Positions 21,943 through 29,272 of a stretch of 64,000 nt of DNA are shown here, piece after piece (positions within the stretch are counted from its first letter, which is position 1; each line of letters begins with the position of its first letter). The position numbers were made by a program, and so were the translations under genes. Under the pieces are notes generated by a model. It made no database searches, was not told the origin of the DNA, and saw only the letters and a program-made list of their open reading frames with translations. The stretch comes from Mycobacterium scrofulaceum (GTDB lineage Bacteria > Actinomycetota > Actinomycetes > Mycobacteriales > Mycobacteriaceae), in contig NZ_MVIJ01000025.1 of the NCBI RefSeq assembly GCF_002086735.1, positions 1-64,000 on the forward strand, written 5' to 3'.

Positions 21943-22833
21943 CCGCGCGGCCAGCGCGGCCATCAGCAGCACCCGCGCCTGCGGCGGCCGCAGCCGGGGC
22001 ACCATCACCGCGCCCGCCGCCTCCATGTCGTGGCCGGGCCCGTAGCTCGCACCGACCCGGCCGCCCGGGACGCGGGTGGACACCGCGACCGCGACGCCGG
22101 CCCGGCAATGGCGGGCCACCGCCTCGACAACCGCGTCCCCGGCATTGCCCGAACCCAGCGCCTCGAGCACCACGCCGCGCGCCCCGGCGGCCACGCACGC
22201 GTCCAGGGCCACGCCGTCGCTGCCCAGGTACGCGGCGACGATGTCGACGCGCGGCGCTCGCGCCGCGCTCAGATCCCCCAGCTGCGGCCGCGTCTTGGTG
22301 CCGGCCAGCGTGACACCGCCGTTCACGGTGCCGATCAGTTCACCGGCGAAGCCGCTCAGGTCGTTGGTGGCCACCTTGTTCAGGCCCAGCGGCTGCAGCA
22401 CCCGCCCGGCGAAGCACACCAACACCCCCAGGCCGCGGGCGGCGGGGCTGCCCGCCACGGCGAGCGCCGCGCGCAGGTTGGCCGGGCCGTCGGCGTCCGG
22501 GGCGTCGGCGCTGCGCATCGCGCCGGTCAGCACCACCGGGACGTCCCCGGCGTGGGTGAGCTCGAGCCACAGCGCGCTCTCCTCCATGGTGTCGGTGCCG
22601 TGGGTGACCACCACGCCGTCGGTGCCGCCGTCGATCGCCGCCCGCACGCCGCGCCGGATCCGGTCCCAGTCGGCCGGCACCAGCTGGGAACTGTCCAGCG
22701 CCAACACGTCGGTCACGTCGACGTCGAGGCCGGCGGCCAGGTCGGCCGCCCCGTACGCGGGCCGGTGCACGCCGTCTGCGCCGGTGCCGGTCGATATCGT
22801 GCCTCCGGTGGCGATGACGGTGAGCCGGCCCAT
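21907..22833 (-). CDS. ansA: L-asparaginase, type I fold
   Basis: Hydrolyses asparagine to aspartate and ammonia. The 308-residue protein begins MGRLTVIATGGTIST, placing the first catalytic Thr in TGGTI; the second signature HGTDTMEE carries the Thr-Asp pair. The ATG at 22833 is chosen because it directly precedes the first strand, although the frame stays open for 37 codons upstream. No signal peptide is present. It is the M. tuberculosis Rv1538c equivalent, where asparaginase feeds nitrogen assimilation and acid resistance. The 3' end overlaps dinX by 36 bp tail to tail, and the 5' end lies 67 bp from divergent lspA. Confidence 0.95.
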   Translation of the reverse strand: MGRLTVIATGGTISTGTGADGVHRPAYGAADLAAGLDVDVTDVLALDSSQLVPADWDRIRRGVRAAIDGGTDGVVVTHGTDTMEESALWLELTHAGDVPVVLTGAMRSADAPDADGPANLRAALAVAGSPAARGLGVLVCFAGRVLQPLGLNKVATNDLSGFAGELIGTVNGGVTLAGTKTRPQLGDLSAARAPRVDIVAAYLGSDGVALDACVAAGARGVVLEALGSGNAGDAVVEAVARHCRAGVAVAVSTRVPGGRVGASYGPGHDMEAAGAVMVPRLRPPQARVLLMAALAARLPVGDVVARWG

Positions 22834-22900
22834 CAGGAGATCATCGCGCACAACCACGAACACCGGCCGGCCCGCGTCCGCATTGGGGGATGATGTGAGA

Positions 22901-23482
22901 GTGCCCGAGGAACCCACCCGATCCACCGAGCCCGCGACCTCCACCGATCAGGCCGAGGACGCCGCGGCCACCGGCCCGCAGCGGCCGCCGAGGCGGCTGC
23001 GGCTGCTGCTGTCGGTCGCGGCGATCGTCTTGGCCCTGGACGTCGTCACCAAGGTGCTCGCGGTCAAGCTGCTGCCGCCCGGGCAGCCGGTGCCCATCAT
23101 CGGCGACACGGTGACCTGGACGCTGGTGCGCAACTCCGGGGCCGCGTTCTCGATGGCGACCGGCTACACCTGGGTGCTGACGCTGATCGCGACCGGCGTG
23201 GTGGTCGGCATCTTCTGGATGGGACGGCGGCTGGTGTCGCCGTGGTGGGCGGTCGGCCTGGGCATGATCCTCGGCGGCGCCATGGGCAACCTGGTCGACC
23301 GCTTCTTCCGGGCGCCCGGCCCGCTGCGCGGCCACGTCGTGGACTTCCTATCGGTCGGCTGGTGGCCGGTGTTCAACGTCGCCGACCCGTCGGTGGTCGG
23401 CGGCGCCATCCTGCTGGTGGTCTTGTCGGTCTTCGGCTACGACTTCGACGCCGTCGGCAGGCGAAAGGCCGACCGAAGCTGA
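22901..23482 (+). CDS. lspA: Lipoprotein signal peptidase II
   Basis: An integral membrane aspartyl protease that cleaves the signal peptide of diacylglyceryl-modified prolipoproteins. It is 193 residues long with four membrane helices after a 45-residue polar, Pro/Glu-rich N-terminal tail typical of mycobacteria. Catalytic Asp residues lie in GNLVDRFF and NVADPSVV. GTG at 22901 (VPEEPTRST) is chosen because GGGGGA at 22885-22890 gives good spacing; another GTG lies two codons earlier. The stop overlaps the ATG of the next gene (TGATG), so the two are translationally coupled. A client, the lipoprotein LprI, is encoded 1.7 kb downstream. Confidence 0.96.
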   Translation: MPEEPTRSTEPATSTDQAEDAAATGPQRPPRRLRLLLSVAAIVLALDVVTKVLAVKLLPPGQPVPIIGDTVTWTLVRNSGAAFSMATGYTWVLTLIATGVVVGIFWMGRRLVSPWWAVGLGMILGGAMGNLVDRFFRAPGPLRGHVVDFLSVGWWPVFNVADPSVVGGAILLVVLSVFGYDFDAVGRRKADRS

Positions 23483-24408
23483 TGACCGACCGTTCCATGC
23501 CGGTCCCCGAGGGGCTGGCGGGCATGCGCGTGGACGCCGGACTGGCGCGCCTGCTGGGGCTGTCCCGCAGCGCCGCCGCGGCCATTGCCGAAGACGGCGG
23601 TGTGGAGCTGGACGGCGTGCAGGCCGGCAAGTCCGACCGGCTGACCGGCGGCGCATGGCTGCAGGTGCGCCTGCCCGCGGCGCCGCCGCCGGTGGAGAAC
23701 ACCCCCGTCGACATCGAGGGCATGACGATCCTGTATTCCGACGACGACATCGTCGCGGTCGACAAGCCGGCGGCGGTGGCCGCCCACGCGTCGGTGGGCT
23801 GGACCGGGCCGACGGTGCTCGGCGGCCTGGCCGCCGCCGGCTACCGGATCACCACGTCCGGGGTGCCCGAGCGGCAGGGCATCGTGCACCGGCTCGACGT
23901 CGGCACCTCCGGGGTGATGGTGGTAGCGCTCTCCGAGCGGGCCTACACCGTGCTCAAGCGGGCGTTCAAGCAGCGCACGGTCGACAAGCGCTACCACGCG
24001 CTGGTGCAGGGGCACCCGGACCCGTCGAGCGGGACGATCGACGCGCCGATCGGGCGGCACCGCGGCGGCGAGTGGAAGTTCGCGGTCACCACGAACGGCC
24101 GGCACAGCCTCACCCATTACGACACCATCGAAGCCTTCACCGCGGCCAGCCTGCTCGACGTGCACCTGGAAACCGGTCGCACACACCAGATCCGGGTGCA
24201 TTTTTCCGCGCTGCACCACCCGTGCTGCGGCGACCTGGTCTACGGTGCCGATCCGAAGCTCGCGAAAAGGCTTGGGCTCGAACGGCAGTGGCTGCACGCC
24301 CGGTCGCTGTCGTTCGCCCATCCGGCCGACGGCAGGCGGATGGAGATCGTCAGCCCCTACCCGGAGGACCTGCAGCACGCGCTGGACGTGCTGCGCGCCG
24401 AGGGCTGA
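23482..24408 (+). CDS. RluA/RluD-family pseudouridine synthase
   Basis: A 308-residue RNA-modifying enzyme (Rv1540 type). Residues 15-75 form an S4 RNA-binding domain (LARLLGLSRSAAAAIAEDGGVELDG); the catalytic motif is HRLDVGTSGVMV, whose Asp attacks the uridine; THQIRVH, CGDLVYG and LHARSL are further conserved blocks. By family it makes pseudouridines in 23S rRNA, RluD class being the closest by domain layout, but the exact sites are not shown. Start ATG shares one base with the lspA stop. Its TGA at 24406-24408 abuts the stop of the convergent methyltransferase with no base between, so the two transcripts must overlap. Confidence 0.92.
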   Translation: MTDRSMPVPEGLAGMRVDAGLARLLGLSRSAAAAIAEDGGVELDGVQAGKSDRLTGGAWLQVRLPAAPPPVENTPVDIEGMTILYSDDDIVAVDKPAAVAAHASVGWTGPTVLGGLAAAGYRITTSGVPERQGIVHRLDVGTSGVMVVALSERAYTVLKRAFKQRTVDKRYHALVQGHPDPSSGTIDAPIGRHRGGEWKFAVTTNGRHSLTHYDTIEAFTAASLLDVHLETGRTHQIRVHFSALHHPCCGDLVYGADPKLAKRLGLERQWLHARSLSFAHPADGRRMEIVSPYPEDLQHALDVLRAEG

Positions 24409-25167
24409 TCACCCCGGCTTGCGCGCCTCGACCAGGAGCCGCACCGAGTGCGCGACGAACGGGCCGTCGGCCTCGATGCGCTCGTGCAGGGCCCGCAACC
24501 GCTCCCGATAGGCGCCGACCGTGAAGTCGGGCACCGTCCAAATCACCTTGCGCAGGAAGTAGATAACGGCGCCGACGTCGAAGAACTCCGCCCGCATCCG
24601 CTCCATCCGGATGTCGACGACGTCCATCCCGGCCGCAGCGGCGTCGGCGCGCTGGACGTCGGGGTGCAGCTCGGCCCATTTCTGCGGCTGCGGGCCGATG
24701 AAGTATTCGACCAGTTCGGACATCGTCGCGGGCCCGATCTGCTGGGCGAAGTAGGTGCCGCCCGGCCGCAGCACCCGGGCGATCTCCGGCCAGCGCACCT
24801 CGATCGGGTGGCGGCTGGTCACCAGGTCGAACGCCGCGTCGGCGAACGGTAGCCGCGGCTCGCCTTCGGTCACCACGACCACCACGCCGCGGGGGTGCAG
24901 GCGCTGGGTTGCCAGCGCGGCGTTGGGCGGCCAGGATTCCGTGGCGGCCATCGTGGGCGGAAACCTCTCGGCGCCGCCGAGCACCTCGCCGCCGCCGGTG
25001 TCGAGGTCGCAGGCGGCCGACACGTTCGCCAGCCGTCGGCTCAGCTGACGCTGGTAACCCCACGACGGGCGTTCCTCGGTCGCGCGCCCGTCCAGCCAGG
25101 AGAAGTCCCACCCGTCGACGGGGGCGGCGTCGGCCTCCCTGACGAGGTCGTCGAATGTGCGGCCCAT
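24409..25167 (-). CDS. SAM-dependent class I methyltransferase
   Basis: A 252-residue predicted methyltransferase. The glycine-rich motif I reads ACDLDTGGGEVL, followed by the acidic strand end, LPFADAAFDLVTSRHPIE (motif II region) and ARVLRPGGTYFAQQIG (motif III), the pattern of small-molecule methyltransferases such as UbiE/SmtA types. The start at 25167 (MGRTFDDLVREADAAP) is preferred to 25176 because TAGCAT on the minus strand (25180-25175) ends 7 bases before it, suggesting a leaderless message. The substrate is unknown. I know no counterpart at this position in M. tuberculosis. Confidence 0.8.
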   Translation of the reverse strand: MGRTFDDLVREADAAPVDGWDFSWLDGRATEERPSWGYQRQLSRRLANVSAACDLDTGGGEVLGGAERFPPTMAATESWPPNAALATQRLHPRGVVVVVTEGEPRLPFADAAFDLVTSRHPIEVRWPEIARVLRPGGTYFAQQIGPATMSELVEYFIGPQPQKWAELHPDVQRADAAAAGMDVVDIRMERMRAEFFDVGAVIYFLRKVIWTVPDFTVGAYRERLRALHERIEADGPFVAHSVRLLVEARKPG

Positions 25168-25188
25168 GCCGAGCATGCTAGGCGCGGG

Positions 25189-25815
25189 TCATGGCGCCCG
25201 GCAGACGAATCTGGTGCCGCTCAATTCGAGCTTGACCTCGCCCTGGTGTTCCCAGTACTCCGAGCCCTGCCGGCCGTACCGGGCGCCGCTGCCGGAGGGC
25301 TCCTGGAACAGGATCACCTGGTTGCCCTTCCAGTCGAGGACGGCCACGGGCGGGTCGAGCTCGTTGTAGAACTGCGCGGTCAACGGCCCCGCGTCGGCGG
25401 GGCACTGATAGGTGACGACGGGCGGGCTCAGGGTGCCGGGGTCGGCGATGGCCAGCTGGACCAGCCGCGTCTGATACGCCTCGGCCAGGCAGGTGCGCGG
25501 TTGCGGGTTCTGTGCGCACCCGTCGCGCGTGGTCGCCCAGGTGTCCTGCGCGGACGCCAGCGCGCCTCGGTCCGCGCCGGGCCGGGCAAGCGCCTGTTGG
25601 TAGGCGGCCTGCAGGCGGTGGTCGAGGTCGATCAGGTGCGGGTCGGCGCACACCTGCTGCTGGGCGGCGTTGGCGGTTTTGCCGCAGTCGAGCGCCGCCG
25701 CGGTGGGCGGGGTGGTGGTGGTCGGCGTGGTGGTGGCGGCCGACGGCGGCGGGGTGGTCTTCGCACCGCAGCCGCCCAGCGCCAGGGCGGCGACGATGAG
25801 GGCGAGCAGTCGCAT
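25189..25815 (-). CDS. lprI: Lipoprotein LprI, lysozyme-inhibitor family
   Basis: A 208-residue exported lipoprotein. The signal peptide MRLLALIVAALALGGC ends in a lipobox with Cys16. A Thr/Pro linker (residues 20-40) follows, then a DUF1311/LprI domain with paired cysteines (LDCGKTANAAQQQVCADP, RDGCAQNPQPRTCLAEAYQTRL) and a C-terminal MliC-like beta domain (YQCPADAG ... RFVCRAP). M. tuberculosis LprI has been reported to inhibit lysozyme. As there, it lies just downstream of glbN on the same strand (112 bp gap), so co-transcription is likely. Anchored in the outer face of the cell membrane after LspA processing. Confidence 0.92.
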   Translation of the reverse strand: MRLLALIVAALALGGCGAKTTPPPSAATTTPTTTTPPTAAALDCGKTANAAQQQVCADPHLIDLDHRLQAAYQQALARPGADRGALASAQDTWATTRDGCAQNPQPRTCLAEAYQTRLVQLAIADPGTLSPPVVTYQCPADAGPLTAQFYNELDPPVAVLDWKGNQVILFQEPSGSGARYGRQGSEYWEHQGEVKLELSGTRFVCRAP

Positions 25816-25927
25816 ACCTGCTGACTACCGGTTGCGGCCCGTACCCGGGGCGCGACACGCCGAGATGGCCGCCAGGGTCGTGGTAGCGGCCATCACCACA
25901 GCCGCCACGGCAATCCCGGCGGAGCGG

Positions 25928-26338
25928 TCAGACGCTGGCCTTGTTGGCCTCGCCCGTCGCGATCTCGGGTGCCAGCGGCGCGATCGCGCCGATGATCTCG
26001 GTCACCGTTCCCGACGGCACGCCGGCCGCCGCGAGCGCGTCGGACAGGTGGCCGGCCACCAGGTTGAAGTGGTGCATGGTGATCCCGCGGCCCCGGTGCA
26101 CCTGCTTCATCGGCGCACCGGTGTAGGGCTCGGGCCCGCCGAGGGCGGCGGCGAAGAACTCCACCTGCTTGCCCTTGAGGCGGTTCATGTTGGTTCCGGT
26201 GAAGAAGCCCGAAAGTCGGTCGTCGGCAAGCACCCGGGCGTAGAAGTCCTCGACCACGACTTCGATCGCCTCGTGCCCGCCGATCCGGTCGTAGACGGCG
26301 GCCGGTTGCGGTGTGCGGAAGCGTGCCAGAATTTTCAT
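25928..26338 (-). CDS. glbN: Truncated haemoglobin trHbN (group I)
   Basis: A 136-residue haem protein that detoxifies nitric oxide by NO dioxygenation to nitrate. Key residues match trHbN exactly in position: B10 Tyr33, E11 Gln58 and proximal F8 His81. Helices run YDRIGGHEAIEVVVEDFYARV to the C-terminal APEIATGE. The start is the ATG at 26338 (MKILARF); the frame stays open upstream but the extension has no family support. The polar pre-A segment before YDRIGG is present, as in the M. tuberculosis protein. Together with lprI downstream it forms a pair linked to survival in phagocytes. Its divergent neighbour is an SDR gene 285 bp away. Confidence 0.95.
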   Translation of the reverse strand: MKILARFRTPQPAAVYDRIGGHEAIEVVVEDFYARVLADDRLSGFFTGTNMNRLKGKQVEFFAAALGGPEPYTGAPMKQVHRGRGITMHHFNLVAGHLSDALAAAGVPSGTVTEIIGAIAPLAPEIATGEANKASV

Positions 26339-26623
26339 AATCCCGATTGGAACATTTCGGCGTTGCCCGCCGGTTAGTTCGCGATCACACGCGGATGTCT
26401 GTGCGTAACAAGCGGATTGCTCGGTCTTGACGGTCACGTTCGCGCAGGCGTGAGGCGTGCGTCCCGGTTTACATGCCCGAAATCCGCATCGGGCTGGGCC
26501 AGTGATGTCCTAGGTTGGCTTAATGACTCGCGTCACATCATTCACACAGCCCCAGCAGGCGGTCGTGGTCAACGGGCAGGCCAGTTGCGGTCGGGGGGCC
26601 GACATCATCAGGAGCGAAAGCCG

Positions 26624-27664
26624 ATGAACCTGGGTGACATCACGAACTTGGTCGAAAAGCCGCTCGCGAACTTGGTGGAGAAGCCGATCGCGGCGGTGTC
26701 CCACCTCGTCAACACCCCCAACTCCGCCGGACGCTACCGCCCGTTCTATCTGAGGAACCTGCTGGACGCGGTGCAGGGCCGCACGCTGGACGAGGCCGTC
26801 GCGGGCAAGACCGTGCTGATCACCGGGGGATCGTCGGGCATCGGCGAGGCCGCCGCGAAGAGGATCGCGGAAGCGGGCGGCACGGTGGTGCTGGTCGCGC
26901 GGACCCGGGAGAACCTGGAGAAGGTCGCCTCTGAGATCGAAGGCAGCGGCGGCACCGCGCACGTCTACCCGTGCGACCTGTCCGACATGGACGCGATCGC
27001 CGCGATGGCCGATCAGGTGCTGGCCGACCTGGGGGGCGTCGACATCCTGATCAACAACGCGGGGCGCTCGATTCGGCGCTCGCTGGAGCTGTCCTACGAC
27101 CGGATCCACGACTATCAGCGGACCATGCAGCTCAACTACCTCGGCGCGGTCCAGCTCATCCTGAAATTCATCCCCGGGATGCGGGATCGCGGCTTCGGGC
27201 ACATCATCAACGTCTCCTCGGTCGGCGTGCAGACCCGCGCCCCGCGCTTCGGCGCCTACATCGCCAGCAAGGCCGCGCTGGACAGCCTGTGCGACTCGCT
27301 CCAGGCCGAAACCGTCAACGACGGCGTCAAGTTCACCACGGTGCACATGGCCCTGGTGCGGACGCCGATGATCAGCCCGACCACGCTCTACGACAAGTTC
27401 CCGGCGCTGACGCCCGACCAGGCGGCCGGGGTGATCGCGGACGCGATCGTGCACCGGCCCCGGCGGGCCAGTTCGCCGTTCGGGCAGTTCGCCGCCGTCG
27501 CCGACGCCGTGAACCCGGCGGTGATGGACCGGGTGCGCAACCGGGCGTTCGCCATGTTCGGCGACTCGGACGCCGCCAAGGGCGACGAATCGACAAGCGA
27601 CTCAACGCAATTCGACAAACGCAGCGAGACGTTTGTGCGGGCGACGCGCGGGATACATTGGTGA
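26624..27664 (+). CDS. Short-chain dehydrogenase/reductase (Rv1543 type)
   Basis: A 346-residue SDR with a Rossmann fold starting about residue 64: TGGSSGIG is the NAD(P)-binding loop, NNAG follows, Ser lies in NVSSVG and the catalytic pair in YIASK. An unusual 60-residue N-terminal region (LVEKPLANLVEKPIAAVSHLV, with a near-repeat of NLVEKP) precedes it, as in the acyl-CoA/acyl reductase-like SDRs. M. tuberculosis Rv1543 is annotated as a possible fatty acyl-CoA reductase, but the substrate is unproven. ATG at 26624 follows AGGAG with 9 bases spacing. It ends 4 bp before the next SDR, so the two are an operon. Confidence 0.9.
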   Translation: MNLGDITNLVEKPLANLVEKPIAAVSHLVNTPNSAGRYRPFYLRNLLDAVQGRTLDEAVAGKTVLITGGSSGIGEAAAKRIAEAGGTVVLVARTRENLEKVASEIEGSGGTAHVYPCDLSDMDAIAAMADQVLADLGGVDILINNAGRSIRRSLELSYDRIHDYQRTMQLNYLGAVQLILKFIPGMRDRGFGHIINVSSVGVQTRAPRFGAYIASKAALDSLCDSLQAETVNDGVKFTTVHMALVRTPMISPTTLYDKFPALTPDQAAGVIADAIVHRPRRASSPFGQFAAVADAVNPAVMDRVRNRAFAMFGDSDAAKGDESTSDSTQFDKRSETFVRATRGIHW

Positions 27665-27668
27665 CATC

Positions 27669-28472
27669 ATGAGCCTTCCGAAACCCGATATTGCGACCAC
27701 CGTCGTCATCACCGGCGCCTCGTCCGGCATCGGCGCCGAACTGGCCCGCGGGCTGGCCCGCCGCGGCTTCCCGCTGCTTTTGGTCGCGCGGCGCCGGGAG
27801 CGCCTCGACGAACTCGCCAACGACGTGGGCCAGGAATACTCCGTGGCGGTCGAGGTGCTGCCGCTGGACCTCGGCGATCCCAATGGCCGCGCGAAGCTGG
27901 CGGACCGGCTGCGCGCCGAGCCGATCGCCGGGCTGTGCAACAGCGCCGGGTTCGGCACCAGCGGCGTCTTCCACGAGCTGCCGCTGGAGCGGGAAAGCGA
28001 GGAGGTCACCCTCAACGCGCTGGCGCTGATGGAGCTCACCCACGCGGCCCTGCCCGGCATGGTCGAGCGCGGCGCCGGCGCGGTGATGAACATCGCGTCG
28101 ATCGCCGGCTTTCAGCCGGTGCCCTACATGGCGGTCTACTCGGCGACCAAGGCCTTCGTGCAGACGTTCTCCGAAGCCGTGCACGAGGAGCTGCACGGGA
28201 CGGGGGTTTCGGTCACGTGCCTGTGCCCGGGGCCGGTGCCGACCGAGTGGGCCGAGATCGCCAACGCCGAGCGGTTCAGCATCCCCATCGCGCAGGTCTC
28301 GCCGCGCGACGTCGCCGAGGCGGCGATCGCCGGGATGCTGGCCGGCAGGCGCTCGGTGGTGCCCGGTGTGGTGCCCAAGGTGGTGAGCACCGGCGGCCGG
28401 TTCGTGCCGCGCAGCCTGCTGCTGCCCGGCATCCGGATCGGCAACCGCTTCCGCGGCGGACCCGACCGCTGA
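27669..28472 (+). CDS. Short-chain dehydrogenase/reductase (Rv1544 type)
   Basis: A 267-residue classical SDR. TGASSGIG is the cofactor loop, the arginine-rich strand end LLVARRRERL suggests NADP(H), the Ser is in NIASIAG and the catalytic Tyr/Lys in YSATK. The usual NNAG is CNSAG here. The C-terminus runs into a basic tail (PRSLLLPGIRIGNRFRGG), common among ketoreductase-like SDRs of the DltE/YqjQ type. It starts 4 bp after the upstream SDR and is co-transcribed with it. As the two enzymes are adjacent in M. tuberculosis too, they may act on successive lipid intermediates; that is inference. Confidence 0.9.
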   Translation: MSLPKPDIATTVVITGASSGIGAELARGLARRGFPLLLVARRRERLDELANDVGQEYSVAVEVLPLDLGDPNGRAKLADRLRAEPIAGLCNSAGFGTSGVFHELPLERESEEVTLNALALMELTHAALPGMVERGAGAVMNIASIAGFQPVPYMAVYSATKAFVQTFSEAVHEELHGTGVSVTCLCPGPVPTEWAEIANAERFSIPIAQVSPRDVAEAAIAGMLAGRRSVVPGVVPKVVSTGGRFVPRSLLLPGIRIGNRFRGGPDR

Positions 28473-28516
28473 GTCTCGCCGCGCTGGGGCACCGCCGTGC
28501 TGGCGAGCTGGGGGCA

Positions 28517-28581
28517 CCCCCCGCTTGCGGGGGACACGCCAGCGTGGCGTTGAGCACCGAGTGTCACGCCAGCGTGGCGTT
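28517..28581 (+). repeat. Hairpin plus two copies of a 17-bp palindromic repeat
   Basis: CCCCCCGCTTGCGGGGG at 28517-28533 forms a GC-rich hairpin. CACGCCAGCGTGGCGTT occurs at 28535-28551 and again at 28565-28581, a 30-bp period; each copy is itself an inverted repeat (ACGCCA/TGGCGT). The second copy ends 12 bp before the ribosome-binding site of the next gene. This looks like a mycobacterial intergenic repeat; a terminator or protein-binding role is possible. Confidence 0.6.
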
Positions 28582-28605
28582 CACCGGGGAGCAAGGAGGA
28601 ATCGC

Positions 28606-29037
28606 GTGGCCGCCGTTGACCTGACCGCCGACGTTCCGATGAGCCCGCAGGAGATGTGGGACCGCGTCTCCGACCTGTCGGACCTGGGCGACTGGCTGGT
28701 GCTGCACGAGGGCTGGCGCAGCGACCTACCCGACGAACTCGGCGAGGGCGCCCAGGTCGTGGGCGTGGCCCGGGCCAAGGGCTTCCGCAACCGCGTGACG
28801 TGGACGGTGACCACGTGGGACCCGCCGCACCAGGTGGCCCTGTCGGGCTCCGGCAAGGGCGGCGCCAAGTATGCCGTCACGCTCTCCGTGCAGGCCGCCG
28901 CCGAGGGCTCGACGCTGGGCCTGCGGCTCGAGCTGGGCGGGCGCGCGCTGTTCGGGCCGGTGGGTTCGGCGGCGGCGCGGGCCGTCAAGGGTGACGTGCA
29001 GAAGTCGTTGCAGAACTTCGTCGAGCTGTACGGGTAA
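28606..29037 (+). CDS. SRPBCC (START-like) polyketide cyclase/dehydrase family protein, Rv1546 type
   Basis: A 143-residue protein with the SRPBCC layout: VAAVDLTADVPMSPQEMWDRVSDL as first strand and helix, a long central antiparallel sheet (NRVTWTVTTWDPPHQVALSGSGKGG) and a C-terminal helix (VKGDVQKSLQNFVELYG). Such folds bind hydrophobic ligands; the mycobacterial members at this locus have no proven ligand. GTG at 28606 is chosen because AAGGAGGA at 28593-28600 lies 5 bases upstream. It lies downstream of the two SDR genes on the same strand and may carry or shield their lipid substrate, which is inference. Confidence 0.88.
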   Translation: MAAVDLTADVPMSPQEMWDRVSDLSDLGDWLVLHEGWRSDLPDELGEGAQVVGVARAKGFRNRVTWTVTTWDPPHQVALSGSGKGGAKYAVTLSVQAAAEGSTLGLRLELGGRALFGPVGSAAARAVKGDVQKSLQNFVELYG

Positions 29038-29040
29038 CTG

Positions 29041-29211
29041 CCCGTGGCGATCGCAAGCGCGGCGTAGCCGGGCGTGGCGGGTCGTCACGAATCAATCCCC
29101 GTGGCGATCGCAAGCGCGGCGTAGCCGGGCGTGGCGGGTCGTCACGAACCAATCCCCGTGGCGATCGCAAGCGCGGCGTAGCCGGGCGTGGCGGGTCGTC
29201 ACAAATCCGTC
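29041..29211 (+). repeat. 57-bp tandem repeat, three copies (VNTR candidate)
   Basis: The unit beginning CCCGTGGCGATCGCAAGCGC recurs at 29041, 29098 and 29155 with period 57. Copies 1 and 2 differ at about one position near the end (ATCAATC / ACCAATC); copy 3 diverges after GTCGTCAC. The period is a multiple of 3, so frames stay open through it, but no start signal supports a gene. It lies between Rv1546-type gene and dnaE1, 61 bp before the dnaE1 ATG, and resembles mycobacterial interspersed repeats used for strain typing. Confidence 0.9.
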
Positions 29212-29257
29212 CCAGACACACTTCGCGACACGCCCGGAACCCGTCGGTCCTCAGTCA

Positions 29258-29263
29258 TAGACT
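29258..29263 (+). promoter_or_regulatory. Probable -10 (TAGACT) for dnaE1
   Basis: TAGACT ends 9 bases before the dnaE1 ATG at 29273, so the transcript would have no or a 2-3 base leader. No ribosome-binding site is seen, in agreement. Confidence 0.45.
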
Positions 29264-29272
29264 GGCGTCCCT

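Noticed and set aside
26339..26623. CRP-type site TGACTCGCGTCA between glbN and the SDR gene
   Set aside because: It is a neat palindrome but does not match TGTGA-N6-TCACA, and no second supporting element is seen.
29041..29211. CRISPR array at the 57-bp repeats
   Set aside because: Units are directly tandem without unique spacers, and no cas genes are present.
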